Origin: Opitutaceae bacterium
Lineage (GTDB): Bacteria; Verrucomicrobiota; Verrucomicrobiia; Opitutales; Opitutaceae
Direction of reading: 5' to 3'
Assembly: GCA_028822375.1 (NCBI GenBank)
Contig: JAPKDW010000007.1
Location: 1-41,904 of the forward strand
DNA length: 41,904 bases
Part shown: positions 16,385 through 25,737 of the stretch, piece after piece
How positions within the stretch are numbered: the first letter of the stretch is position 1
Layout of the letters: every line of letters begins with the position of its first letter
The notes under the pieces: model-generated
Told to the model about the DNA's origin: nothing
What the model saw: only the letters and a program-made list of their open reading frames with translations
The model's database searches: none
Translations under genes and position numbers: made by a program

Positions 16385-17842
16385 TCAACGCAACTCATTC
16401 GGGAGTTGTTCATATCTATATCTTAGAGACTCCAGGACCTTTTTAAATTCGTCCCTATCGAACTGCTTTCCCATCGGAAGGGATTCCTCGCTCAACAGGT
16501 TATTAATCAATGCGCAATATCGACTATCGACCATCAGTCCAAGCAGCTCTCCAGTCTTCGAGAAGACTAAGTCACCTTTGGTAGGAGAAAAGTCGCCGAA
16601 AATACGACTGAATACCTTGGACTGCATCCGAACGTAACCGGGAGTATTCGCGGTCAGTTTAAATTCAACTTCGCCATAATAATCCCCCTTTTCATCGATC
16701 AAAATCGCTTCGGAAAACTTGAATGGCTTCAGTGCCGTATAGAATAATTCACCTCCAAGAGATTCTGCTTCTTCTTTTGAGACCCGCGTCGCAGCGATCC
16801 TCGGGTCTAACGCCAAAAACTCCAGAACCGGTGGGACCAAACGAGCATCTCCTCGAACGAGTTCAGAGCTTACTCGGCGGTAACCCAAGGAACTCTTCCC
16901 GAGGCCCAATGGTGTCGAACTCAGATGAGAAAGCGCATAAATAGACTCTCCATCCGAAACAAGAATGGTCATCGCCTGCTCGTCATCCTTCAACTTTTGA
17001 CCGCGATAGTAACGATCAGAAGTAAACGTGGTCACGATTCGGCTCTGATTGAATTTTGAGAACAAAGTATTAGCATTAACCGGTAAGCTCGATCGAAACT
17101 CCTCCGTAAGATCCTGCGAACGCTCAGCTAATTCAGTTATCCCTTCAGCCATCTGAGTGGTTTGCGCTTGCAGCTCTTTGCGCTCAGCTCGCTCGGCAAC
17201 AACTTCGCCTTTAAGCGTATCGACATTCTCCTGAAGCATTCTTTTCTGCTCATCAGAAACACGTACTTGTATATTTAATTCTTGAATACGCGATTCCGCT
17301 TCTTTCTTCGCCACTTGCTCCTGCTTTAAAGCTTCCTCTTTCCGTTTAATCTGTTCCAACTTATCGTCTAATTCTTCTTGTAGCAAACGGGCCTGAGCCT
17401 CGGTTTGCTTCGCTTTCGATTCCAGCGATTGGTATCTCAACTCCAAATCGACAATCGATTCCTTGGCTTGTTTCGCGCTCTCCTGAAGAGTCTCCTTCTC
17501 TACTGCCAGTTCATCCTCACGAGCGCTAGCCAACTCCAAGTCGCCACGCAGGTCCTGGATTGACGCGTCTCTTTCATCAATACGCTTCTCAGCATCGTCC
17601 AACTCCTTCTGCGAACGCTGCGTTTCGTCCTGCAATTGCTCTTGAGCCACCTGCTCCTCTTCCAAGGAAGCTTTCAATGTATCCAACAAATCCTGCTCCA
17701 TCATCGCCATAGAGGAAACGCTCTGTTCTCCCGAGTCGGCGGGCAGTGTGTCCTCCGACTTCGTTTCCTCCTCCCAATCGACAAGCGACAAAAGGGTGAG
17801 AAGCAGAAAATCGCAGATGATTAATAACAACGTCTTATTCAT
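16385..17842 (-). CDS. N-terminally anchored coiled-coil protein with C-terminal trypsin-like-fold (degenerate) region; ExbD/MotB-like anchor candidate
   Basis: N-term TM with Asp: MNKTLLLIICDFLLLTLLSLVDWEEE; about 200 aa heptad-rich Glu/Lys/Gln region; C-term ...SPTKGDLVFSKTGELLGLMVDSRYCALI. Confidence 0.7.
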   Translation of the reverse strand: MNKTLLLIICDFLLLTLLSLVDWEEETKSEDTLPADSGEQSVSSMAMMEQDLLDTLKASLEEEQVAQEQLQDETQRSQKELDDAEKRIDERDASIQDLRGDLELASAREDELAVEKETLQESAKQAKESIVDLELRYQSLESKAKQTEAQARLLQEELDDKLEQIKRKEEALKQEQVAKKEAESRIQELNIQVRVSDEQKRMLQENVDTLKGEVVAERAERKELQAQTTQMAEGITELAERSQDLTEEFRSSLPVNANTLFSKFNQSRIVTTFTSDRYYRGQKLKDDEQAMTILVSDGESIYALSHLSSTPLGLGKSSLGYRRVSSELVRGDARLVPPVLEFLALDPRIAATRVSKEEAESLGGELFYTALKPFKFSEAILIDEKGDYYGEVEFKLTANTPGYVRMQSKVFSRIFGDFSPTKGDLVFSKTGELLGLMVDSRYCALINNLLSEESLPMGKQFDRDEFKKVLESLRYRYEQLPNELR

Positions 17843-17847
17843 CGTCG

Positions 17848-19548
17848 TTAGGCAGACTTCACCTTCGTACTCGTACTCAAGGTAGCGAGCTCTTCCTGGC
17901 TCGCGAGAATCAACTTGTTTTTAAACGGCCTCACCAACTGAATTTTTACGATCGCCACTCCTAAAATCCCGAAAAGGTTAGAGCTGTAGGCAGCGATCAA
18001 ATTCGCTTCAATTAGTCCCAATACTTGAAGAACCAAAGAAATACAGGTCCCAGCGATTCCAACGTAAAGCCCAGAGTCGAAAAGGTTTTCCTCGTTCTCC
18101 ATCAGCTTTAATTTGATAAGATTATCGTAATCGCTTCGATCGACTTGACGCACTTTTAAGAGACAGATCATAAAGACCAGTATCTGGAGCGTAAAAAAGA
18201 AGGAAACGGATAGCAGTGTTGCGGGTTCCATAGATGCAGTAGGTTCGGTTTCTACGATAACGGTTTCGCCATCTACTTGAGCAAGTACCGGCATTACAAA
18301 TTTAAATGAGTATCCTTGAATCTCGTCGCTGCCAGCCAGGTGAGGTTCACTCAGAATGACAAGGACGATAACGGAGGCGAGCGAAACGAACAGCCTCTGA
18401 GCGCTCGCGAGTAATTTCGGGTTTGATTCACGATATGAACGATTAAATCCACCCAAGCCCCAAAAGACTAAAAACGCTCCTAGAAAATAGGCCAAGTATT
18501 TTACTGCGAGAGACGACTTTGGATTCTGAAGACTATAGCTAACGAGATATGCCTCGAACGAAGAGACCTCTACCGAACCCGCATCTGCTTCCAAAGGAAG
18601 TTGCTCCCTCACAAGCATCTTTATCGCGTCCACGCCATACCCCGCCGCAACGCGCAAGGCATCTATCCCATCGTCGCCGAATAGTCCGAGAAACTGCATC
18701 ACGCGGGCTGGATCATCCACCACCATCGCAGACGCGTAAACCAATGGAGCCACATCCGCTCTCCGATGAAACGCATAACGCAGTTTCTTCACCGTATCCA
18801 AATCTTCGATCCTCCCGAAAAGCGCTTCAAGCTGCCCCCAATTCAACGAGCGAGACAACGAAAGCGCATCGAGATAGAAATTTTCCAAGACCGCCACATC
18901 GCCTGACGCCAACGCATCCGCAATGCGACTCCTTAATTCTCGCTTTAGCGTCGGCCGCAGCCGATCCCCCTGAACGAGAAGCCCGAGAGTTAGTAACGTT
19001 CCTTCCAACGGCCGGCCAGAAACGCTTTGAACAGGAAACAGTCGCTTGTAAGTTGATAGCCTACCGGTTTCCATCAAGTCGCGAACCATCGGGTCACGCG
19101 AATTCTCAAGTAGCCCTCGAATAGCATCGCGGCAAGGCTTCGAAAGAGCGACTCCAAGAATTCCCGGCTGATCCGAATAGTCGGCGAGTGGCACCTCATC
19201 AAGAGCCGCTTCAAGAAACGGATCCCATGCTCCCCAGCGGCTCAGCACCGGATTCAGATCTTCCCACTTTGTCAATTGATCCTCGAGAGCCTCTACGCCA
19301 TCTAAGCCCGCGATCTGATTTGCCTCTAGGTACTGACGAGCCAATCCCGCCTCTTCCTCCTCCACTGCCATTTCCGCCAAGTCCACCATTGATGCCGAAC
19401 GAACGCCCGCTTCATGGAGGATTGCTCTTGGTATCGATTTAAAACGCGACGGAATAAGCCAACCAAAACCCACCAGAACAACCCCCAGGACCAACAGGAC
19501 CAAGGGGCCAACGATTCGGCTAAGATTGTTATTCTTGAGAGACGTCAT
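17848..19548 (-). CDS. Multi-pass membrane protein with C-terminal ExbB/MotA-like TM pair (candidate)
   Basis: TM1 at N-terminus, about 300 aa soluble helical region, then several TMs; C-term LFDSGLYVGIAGTCISLVLQVLGLIEANLIAAYSSNLFGILGVAIVKIQLVRPFKNKLI. Confidence 0.65.
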   Translation of the reverse strand: MTSLKNNNLSRIVGPLVLLVLGVVLVGFGWLIPSRFKSIPRAILHEAGVRSASMVDLAEMAVEEEEAGLARQYLEANQIAGLDGVEALEDQLTKWEDLNPVLSRWGAWDPFLEAALDEVPLADYSDQPGILGVALSKPCRDAIRGLLENSRDPMVRDLMETGRLSTYKRLFPVQSVSGRPLEGTLLTLGLLVQGDRLRPTLKRELRSRIADALASGDVAVLENFYLDALSLSRSLNWGQLEALFGRIEDLDTVKKLRYAFHRRADVAPLVYASAMVVDDPARVMQFLGLFGDDGIDALRVAAGYGVDAIKMLVREQLPLEADAGSVEVSSFEAYLVSYSLQNPKSSLAVKYLAYFLGAFLVFWGLGGFNRSYRESNPKLLASAQRLFVSLASVIVLVILSEPHLAGSDEIQGYSFKFVMPVLAQVDGETVIVETEPTASMEPATLLSVSFFFTLQILVFMICLLKVRQVDRSDYDNLIKLKLMENEENLFDSGLYVGIAGTCISLVLQVLGLIEANLIAAYSSNLFGILGVAIVKIQLVRPFKNKLILASQEELATLSTSTKVKSA

Positions 19549-19628
19549 GTATTAGATACCAATTCTTCCATCGAAAGAATTTGCCCTAACCTGAGCGGGA
19601 GTTTTGCTTAGGTCAAAATCGAAGACCT

Positions 19629-20195
19629 ATGACTTTGGAAATTGTTCATTATGGAGAAGACGTCCTCCATCAAAAAGGCGAAAAAATAACACGCTTCAAC
19701 GGCGAGCTGAAAAGCATGTTCGAAAATATGGTCGATACCTGCATCGAAGCTGAAGGCATTGGGCTCGCCTCTCAGCAAATCGGCAAGGCATTAATGTTTT
19801 GCGTAGTAGACCTGCGAGATATCGAAGCCGATTTCGAATACAAACTGGACGGAACATCGCCACCGCTGGATCTCTTCAATCCAATAGGAATGTGTAATCC
19901 AACCGTCACGTTCATCGAATCGGAAAAAACGACCTACGAAGAAGGCTGCCTGTCTTTTCCCGATATTCGAGGCGATGTGGATCGCCCCGACTGGATCCGC
20001 TGCGAATATCAAGATATCGAAGGCAATCCTCACGTAATAGAATGTAACGGCTTACTAAGTCGCTGCATTCAGCACGAAGTCGATCACCTAAACGGAATCC
20101 TCTTCACCGAGCGAATGAAGAAAAAGACCTTCAAACGCATCCAATCAGCCGTAAACGAGCTGAAAACGAAAACCTTGATTCGCCTGTCGAAATAG
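19629..20195 (+). CDS. def: Peptide deformylase
   Basis: GIGLASQQIG, EEGCLSFP, QHEVDHLNGILF motifs. Confidence 0.97.
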   Translation: MTLEIVHYGEDVLHQKGEKITRFNGELKSMFENMVDTCIEAEGIGLASQQIGKALMFCVVDLRDIEADFEYKLDGTSPPLDLFNPIGMCNPTVTFIESEKTTYEEGCLSFPDIRGDVDRPDWIRCEYQDIEGNPHVIECNGLLSRCIQHEVDHLNGILFTERMKKKTFKRIQSAVNELKTKTLIRLSK

Positions 20196-20346
20196 ACCCC
20201 GATTCGCTCAATCTTAATTTGCGCCTACCGACGCAAGACGAATCCATTCAAAGATATAGCACTACAAATGGCCGATATGTCTGCCTGATTTCCCACGAAA
20301 TTCTACGAATTTAGAAAAGCGGAAGGTCAATCCCAGAAAAGAAGAT

Positions 20347-20390
20347 GGCGGACTGTCTACCCCTAAACAGTCCGCCTTGGTTTTCTTCTT
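20347..20390 (+). terminator. Rho-independent terminator downstream of def
   Basis: GGCGGACTGT-ctacccctaa-ACAGTCCGCC followed by TTGGTTTTCTTCTTT. Confidence 0.85.
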
Positions 20391-20648
20391 TACCCCAAAA
20401 TCCCGCTAAGCGGGAAATCGTTGTTCATAATAAGTACGGTCTATCTGTTTCGAAATCAAGCAAAAGTTTAGATTTTTTCATATATATATATTTTACAAGT
20501 AGATTCACTAATAGGGTAAAGTGAATGCTTATCGTTTTCGGCAACGAAACCTGCCCTTTGCGCCCCCGATGCCAGATTCGAAGAATCCCTCATTTCAAAA
20601 GCAACCTTTTGGTATTCAGAAACAAACCTTCGCTCTTCGAGTTTCAAA

Positions 20649-21092
20649 TCAACCCTCGAAACCATACTCTGCTAAGAACCCAGACACGCCTTCTTCGAAC
20701 GAGAATGGCGATCCGGAGCTTGAAAGATATTCTCCGGAACAAGCTAAAAAGCCCAATTGTACTTCGAGTTTAGACGATCGATTTTCTCGAATCAGAAATT
20801 GAAGGAGCGTTTCCAAAGCTCGAACCCAGTCACTCGTCGAATAATTTGAATTATTCGCGCGAGTTTCGATTTTTCGCAGTACAGTGTCTCCGGCAATCTC
20901 TCCTTCAAGAGCTACTGATTCGCATAACTTGACGAAGCTCGCTGGGCGTTCCAAATTCTCCCCTATACCCACAACGGTCTCGGCCGACCATCCAGCGCTC
21001 TCAGCAACCAAAATGGCCCGCTCCCAAGCGATCTGCATCGAGCGAATACCACCTGAGCGTTCTAAAATCCATTCCTGCAAATCAGTCGCCAT
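20649..21092 (-). CDS. Hypothetical protein (147 aa)
   Basis: Complete ORF MATDLQEWILERSGGIRSMQIAWERAILVAES... downstream of the 712-aa membrane protein. Confidence 0.6.
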   Translation of the reverse strand: MATDLQEWILERSGGIRSMQIAWERAILVAESAGWSAETVVGIGENLERPASFVKLCESVALEGEIAGDTVLRKIETRANNSNYSTSDWVRALETLLQFLIRENRSSKLEVQLGFLACSGEYLSSSGSPFSFEEGVSGFLAEYGFEG

Positions 21093-21156
21093 TTATAGCA
21101 ACAGGCAATTAACCAGCCTTTCTCGCCAGTCAACAGTCGAAATACATTCCACTAAG

Positions 21157-23295
21157 CTACATGCTGCGAATCAACCTGATCGATATCTCAGCCCCGTCGC
21201 CTTCCATACGATATCCATCCGTCTTCAATGCGAGTCGAGTAACCGTACTAGGTCTGAAAAACTCAGGAGCGTCGCCTCCCGGTTGATCTTCGAACGCGAC
21301 CGTCGTTAAATTTAACAAAGCCTGAGTATCTCCTCCTTTCCCCTCTATGATATCCAGGATTCCTGTAAAATGCTTCGAGTGCGTCTGGTCAGAGTCGAGT
21401 TTGAGTATTCCCTTTATCAGGCCTCCTTCGTTTCGAGTTTCCGTTATAATCATGGAGATTTCTCGAGCATCCGCTCCATCCACGCCAGCGATCGCCATAC
21501 CTTTGAAATACGAGCCTTTAGACAAAGATGTGGCCAAACGGTTTCGCCGCTCCATCCGTTGACGTTTCCGTTCGTTTTCTACCGCTACATACTGATTATC
21601 AAGGTGTTTTACCTCCTCAAGATAACTTTTTCCTGCTAGTTTGTAGGTTCTAATTAGGTATTCAAATTCTTTGGTGCCCACTTCCAAGGAAGCCTCATCA
21701 TCCAGGTCTACAACTTTACCTTGGCCCCAAATCAAATTCGAGTTTCCTCCCTCCACATGCAAATTCGAGAAAGTCCATCCCTTCTCCACAGTTTCTCTCG
21801 AAAGTCTAAAGTTCGCCGTCAACGGGAAGCTCTCACCCTTATGAGCCGACAATTGGTACAGTTTCTTCCATGGCTGCTCAGGCGGCATCAACGCCATCTC
21901 TGGATACTCCTCGGATACGAATAACGCCGCAGCCTCAATATCGCTTCGCTCGAATTCAATCTGCGGATATACGAGCGCATTTTCGACGGGCAAATAAAGA
22001 TCGCTCGTCAAATGCGCCTCCATTTTCACTTCGATCAAGACTTCCGTGTCCGAGGCCTGACGAATTTCAGTACTAAAACCTTTCGCATGATAGTGACGCG
22101 CCTCTTCCAATTCATCGAAAACTTGCTTAGCGATCGTCGCAACATGCCAACTTAGGGTCGCCCCTTCGAGACCTCCACCATGGAGATATCCGTACAACTC
22201 TTCTTTTACGAAGGCTAGAGTGAGCCCAAGTCCAACAAACAATAGTCCTGCTGCCAAAGCCGTCGATTGCAGTACTCTTCCAACGATTCCTCTAGATGGA
22301 CCCGATTTTAAATGACTCTCATTCCCTGCCACCAACTCCGCGTTAGCCGCCAAACCTTCTTCTCCTTCCGCTTCAGCAAAGCCAATATTGAATCCATCCA
22401 GAGACGAGCTTTCTGCGAGAAGATTATCGTCATCCATCAAAAATGAAACATCGTCGAACGACTCCGGTTCCGACTGTTCTTCAGATTCCTCTTCTATCGT
22501 GGCCGGAGGCGGCTTTTCAGCGACAAGTTCCTTAGCTACTTCTGGCTCTTTAGACTCGACGACCTCTTCCTCTACGTAAATTTCGGCATCATCTAGGCAA
22601 ACAGGAGCTGGCGGTGGCGGTGGCGAATCCCCAGCTCGATCTGCAATATTAGAACCGACTACCCGTCTCGGCTGGTCAGGGGGTTCACCTGGGCTATCGC
22701 TGGCTGCCGTCATAAAAGTTTGAGGATCAGGCATCGCCATCAGCTCATTCTCTTCCACGTCGACAGGAACTTCATCTAAAACCTCCTCCTCCGCTTTTTC
22801 AACCGGAAGCTGAAAATCTCCGCCGCTCAAAATGCTACCCGCCTGAGCCAGAAGCTCTTCTGAAGTCGGCAATGAAGAAGCGCCCTCCCCCGAAGCGTCA
22901 ACACTATCAACTTCCTCTTCTTCCGCAAATGCATTAGCAACTTCATTGCGAATATCAACTGCTGCCGAGTCATCGATCTCCAAATCTATTTCGGCGGTCG
23001 ATTCCACCAAATCAGGAGACGACTCTTCGATTTCAGTATTATCCTCAATCTCAAGTCCCAAAAGATCGGAACCAATATCGATCCCTCCAAGTAACCCCTC
23101 TACGTCACCGCCAAAAGACTCTACCGAAGGTTCATCAAAGTTCGCCGGCTGCGGTTCATCGATTTTGGCAGGCTCAGGCGCTTCCCCGCCGTTATCGGCA
23201 GGAACTACTGAATCGAGATTTGAAGAATCAGGTTCTTCAAACTCGGAACGTTGAGAATCGGACTGAGCCATATAAGGTTTTGCCAATCCCGCCAA
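21157..23295 (-). CDS. Single-pass membrane protein with long acidic low-complexity N-terminal region
   Basis: 712 aa; acidic repeats (EEEEVDSVDAS, EVVESKEPEVAKEL), PPPPPAP, TM GIVGRVLQSTALAAGLLFVGLGLTLAFV, then a folded C-terminal domain. Confidence 0.75.
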   Translation of the reverse strand: MAGLAKPYMAQSDSQRSEFEEPDSSNLDSVVPADNGGEAPEPAKIDEPQPANFDEPSVESFGGDVEGLLGGIDIGSDLLGLEIEDNTEIEESSPDLVESTAEIDLEIDDSAAVDIRNEVANAFAEEEEVDSVDASGEGASSLPTSEELLAQAGSILSGGDFQLPVEKAEEEVLDEVPVDVEENELMAMPDPQTFMTAASDSPGEPPDQPRRVVGSNIADRAGDSPPPPPAPVCLDDAEIYVEEEVVESKEPEVAKELVAEKPPPATIEEESEEQSEPESFDDVSFLMDDDNLLAESSSLDGFNIGFAEAEGEEGLAANAELVAGNESHLKSGPSRGIVGRVLQSTALAAGLLFVGLGLTLAFVKEELYGYLHGGGLEGATLSWHVATIAKQVFDELEEARHYHAKGFSTEIRQASDTEVLIEVKMEAHLTSDLYLPVENALVYPQIEFERSDIEAAALFVSEEYPEMALMPPEQPWKKLYQLSAHKGESFPLTANFRLSRETVEKGWTFSNLHVEGGNSNLIWGQGKVVDLDDEASLEVGTKEFEYLIRTYKLAGKSYLEEVKHLDNQYVAVENERKRQRMERRNRLATSLSKGSYFKGMAIAGVDGADAREISMIITETRNEGGLIKGILKLDSDQTHSKHFTGILDIIEGKGGDTQALLNLTTVAFEDQPGGDAPEFFRPSTVTRLALKTDGYRMEGDGAEISIRLIRSM

Positions 23296-23439
23296 ATCGC
23301 GATTGAACGGGAAATCTAATAAGCTTATCGGTTTAATTCCAACAGGTCTTTAGGATCGGACTGCAATTGAGATTTCTTCTCCAACTGCAAAACAAGCTTC
23401 GCATTAGCCATTCCAGCAATTTCCGACAACAAATCCACT

Positions 23440-23640
23440 ATGAATACCGAATCATTCCAAGAGCTTGAAACGAAAATCGCATTTCTCGAACGGCACATCG
23501 AGGAGCAAGACCGCGTGATAATGAAGCTCCACCAAAAGGTCGAAACCATCGTACAAGAAATTGGCCAACTGAAGACCACTCTTCAGCAGTCCTCATCCTC
23601 ATCCTCCGAGATTCCAGACGAAAGACCCCCTCATTACTAA
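23440..23640 (+). CDS. slyX: SlyX family protein
   Basis: MNTESFQELETKIAFLERHIEEQDRVIMKLHQKVETIVQEIGQLKTTLQQ...DERPPHY: length, LExxIAFxExxIEELxxVI pattern and terminal PPHY. Confidence 0.85.
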   Translation: MNTESFQELETKIAFLERHIEEQDRVIMKLHQKVETIVQEIGQLKTTLQQSSSSSSEIPDERPPHY

Positions 23641-23751
23641 ATCGAAGCCCCAGAAGACCCATTTTCCTATAGACCCAATCCACAAGAGGCATTACCCAGT
23701 ACCGATACTAAATACAGCTCTCCCTAAGGGGGGCCGCTTCACCTCTGCCGA

Positions 23752-25737
23752 ATGACCATCAATAAAGATCGAATAGACTCCCTGGGAAAGGACCTAGCAA
23801 CCGCTCGATCCCAACGAACCGAAGAACGCGAACGGACCAATCGAATGAGCAATTCCCTATCGTGGCGACTAACCCTCCCTTTCCGCGCTCTGCGTCGAGT
23901 GATCATAGACCCCTTCACTTGCCCCAAGCGAAACAATCAATCAATAACTGCCTCGACGCCTATCGTAGACGAGTCTCTCCAACCGTTAGCTCCCACGGAA
24001 CCCGTTGCCGAACCAAAAGGACCTCCCCAAGCCTACCGCGACTATACAGACTTCTGCAAACGTATGGAGCCCTTGGTTGCGAACTACTCGAACAATTTTG
24101 CCCAACGCCTGGATCGACTCGAACTCCAACCCCTCATTTCCATCGTTCTACCGGTTTACAACCCCGATCCCAAATGGCTTCGAGAGGCGATCGATTCAGT
24201 GCTCCAGCAAATCTATCCCTATTGGCAATTGTGCATTGCCGATGACGCTTCGACCAAACCCGGCGTTAGAGAAACTCTCCTTGAATACTCCGAATCCCAC
24301 AAAAACATCAAAATCGCTTTTCGCGAACAAAACGGCCATATCAGCCAGGCCAGCAACACAGCGCTAGAGCTAGCCACAGGTGAATTCGTAGCCCTGCTCG
24401 ATCACGACGATATTCTCCCTGCTCACGCCCTGGCCCGTGTCGTCGACTGCATAAACGAACACCCAGACGCTTGTGTAATCTACTCTGACGAAGACAAAAT
24501 CGACGAAGCTGGCCAACGCTCCCAACCTCACTTCAAATCCGACTGGAACCCAGACCTCCTAATCGGTCAAAACTTCATAAGTCACCTTGGCGTGTACCGA
24601 AAATCAAAAGTAGAACGAGTCGGAGGATTTCGCGAAGGCGTAGAAGGCGCCCAAGACTGGGACCTAGTTCTGCGCGTTTCCGAACAATGCAATCCTGAGC
24701 AAATTCGCCATATCCCAGAAATCCTTTATCATTGGCGATCGATTGCCGGATCTACCGCAATGGATATCGGTGAAAAAAACTATGCCCATAAGGCAGCCGG
24801 CAAGGCGCTCGAAGAGCATCTCGCCCGTATCGGAAAAACCGCAACCCTGGAACCCGTCGATCGCTACTATTGGCGTCCCCGATACTCGATGCCCAAGCCA
24901 GCGCCATCGATCGCCATCATCATACCAACCAAAGACCACATAAATCTGCTCAAAACCTGCATCGATTCGATTCAATCGAAAACGAGCTATCCGCATTTTC
25001 AAATTATCGTCGCCGACAACGGGTCCGAAGAACCAGCATCAATCGAGTACTTTGAAGCGATCCAGAAACTCGGAATCGAAATAATCAAAACTCCTGGCGA
25101 TTTCAATTTTTCGAAAATCAACAACACGATTATCCGCGATCGCTCTGAATCGCTTATTTGTCTCCTAAATAACGATACGACTGTAATAAACCAAAACTGG
25201 CTCGATGAGATGGCGATGCACGCTTGCCGAGAAGAAATCGGGATCGTCGGAGCCAAGCTCCTTTTCCCCCACGACCACGTGCAACACGCAGGCATCGTGC
25301 TAGGCATTGGAGGAATCGGAAGCGAGGCATTTAAATACATCCACAAAACCGATGACGGATACATTCACCGAGCCTTCCTGATCGGCAATTACTCTGCAGT
25401 AACTGGAGCATGCATGCTTTTTCGAAAGTCAGTCTGGGAGGAGCTAGACGGGCTCAATCAAAACGATACGCCAAACGCATACAGCGACGTCGATTTCTGT
25501 TTAAGGTGCCAAGAAAAAGGATACCGAATTCTATTCACCCCATTCGCCCAACTATACCACCACGAATCCGCCTCCCGCGGGCCAGAGAATAGTGAAGCCT
25601 TCCAAACGGCGATGGACTATATGCGCCATCGCTGGGCAAACCGCATCCAGCGCGACCCTTACTACAATCCTAATCTTACCTTGGAACGAGAGGACTTCAC
25701 CCTCGCTTTTCCTCCCCGAAATTATTCGACGAAATGA
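23752..25737 (+). CDS. Glycosyltransferase, two GT2 domains
   Basis: ISIVLPVYNPDPKWLREAIDSVLQQIYPYWQLCIADDAS and second domain PSIAIIIPTKDHINLLKTCIDSIQSKTSYPHFQIIVADNGS; N-terminal LSWRLTLPFR motif. Confidence 0.93.
   Translation: MTINKDRIDSLGKDLATARSQRTEERERTNRMSNSLSWRLTLPFRALRRVIIDPFTCPKRNNQSITASTPIVDESLQPLAPTEPVAEPKGPPQAYRDYTDFCKRMEPLVANYSNNFAQRLDRLELQPLISIVLPVYNPDPKWLREAIDSVLQQIYPYWQLCIADDASTKPGVRETLLEYSESHKNIKIAFREQNGHISQASNTALELATGEFVALLDHDDILPAHALARVVDCINEHPDACVIYSDEDKIDEAGQRSQPHFKSDWNPDLLIGQNFISHLGVYRKSKVERVGGFREGVEGAQDWDLVLRVSEQCNPEQIRHIPEILYHWRSIAGSTAMDIGEKNYAHKAAGKALEEHLARIGKTATLEPVDRYYWRPRYSMPKPAPSIAIIIPTKDHINLLKTCIDSIQSKTSYPHFQIIVADNGSEEPASIEYFEAIQKLGIEIIKTPGDFNFSKINNTIIRDRSESLICLLNNDTTVINQNWLDEMAMHACREEIGIVGAKLLFPHDHVQHAGIVLGIGGIGSEAFKYIHKTDDGYIHRAFLIGNYSAVTGACMLFRKSVWEELDGLNQNDTPNAYSDVDFCLRCQEKGYRILFTPFAQLYHHESASRGPENSEAFQTAMDYMRHRWANRIQRDPYYNPNLTLEREDFTLAFPPRNYSTK

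Noticed and set aside
18549-19124. 191-aa + strand ORF
   Set aside because: Antisense to the 566-aa membrane protein; Pro/Arg-rich composition typical of a shadow ORF.
20401-20415. TCCCGC-TAA-GCGGGA hairpin after the def terminator
   Set aside because: Short hairpin without a T-run; could be part of the convergent intergenic region, but function not supportable.
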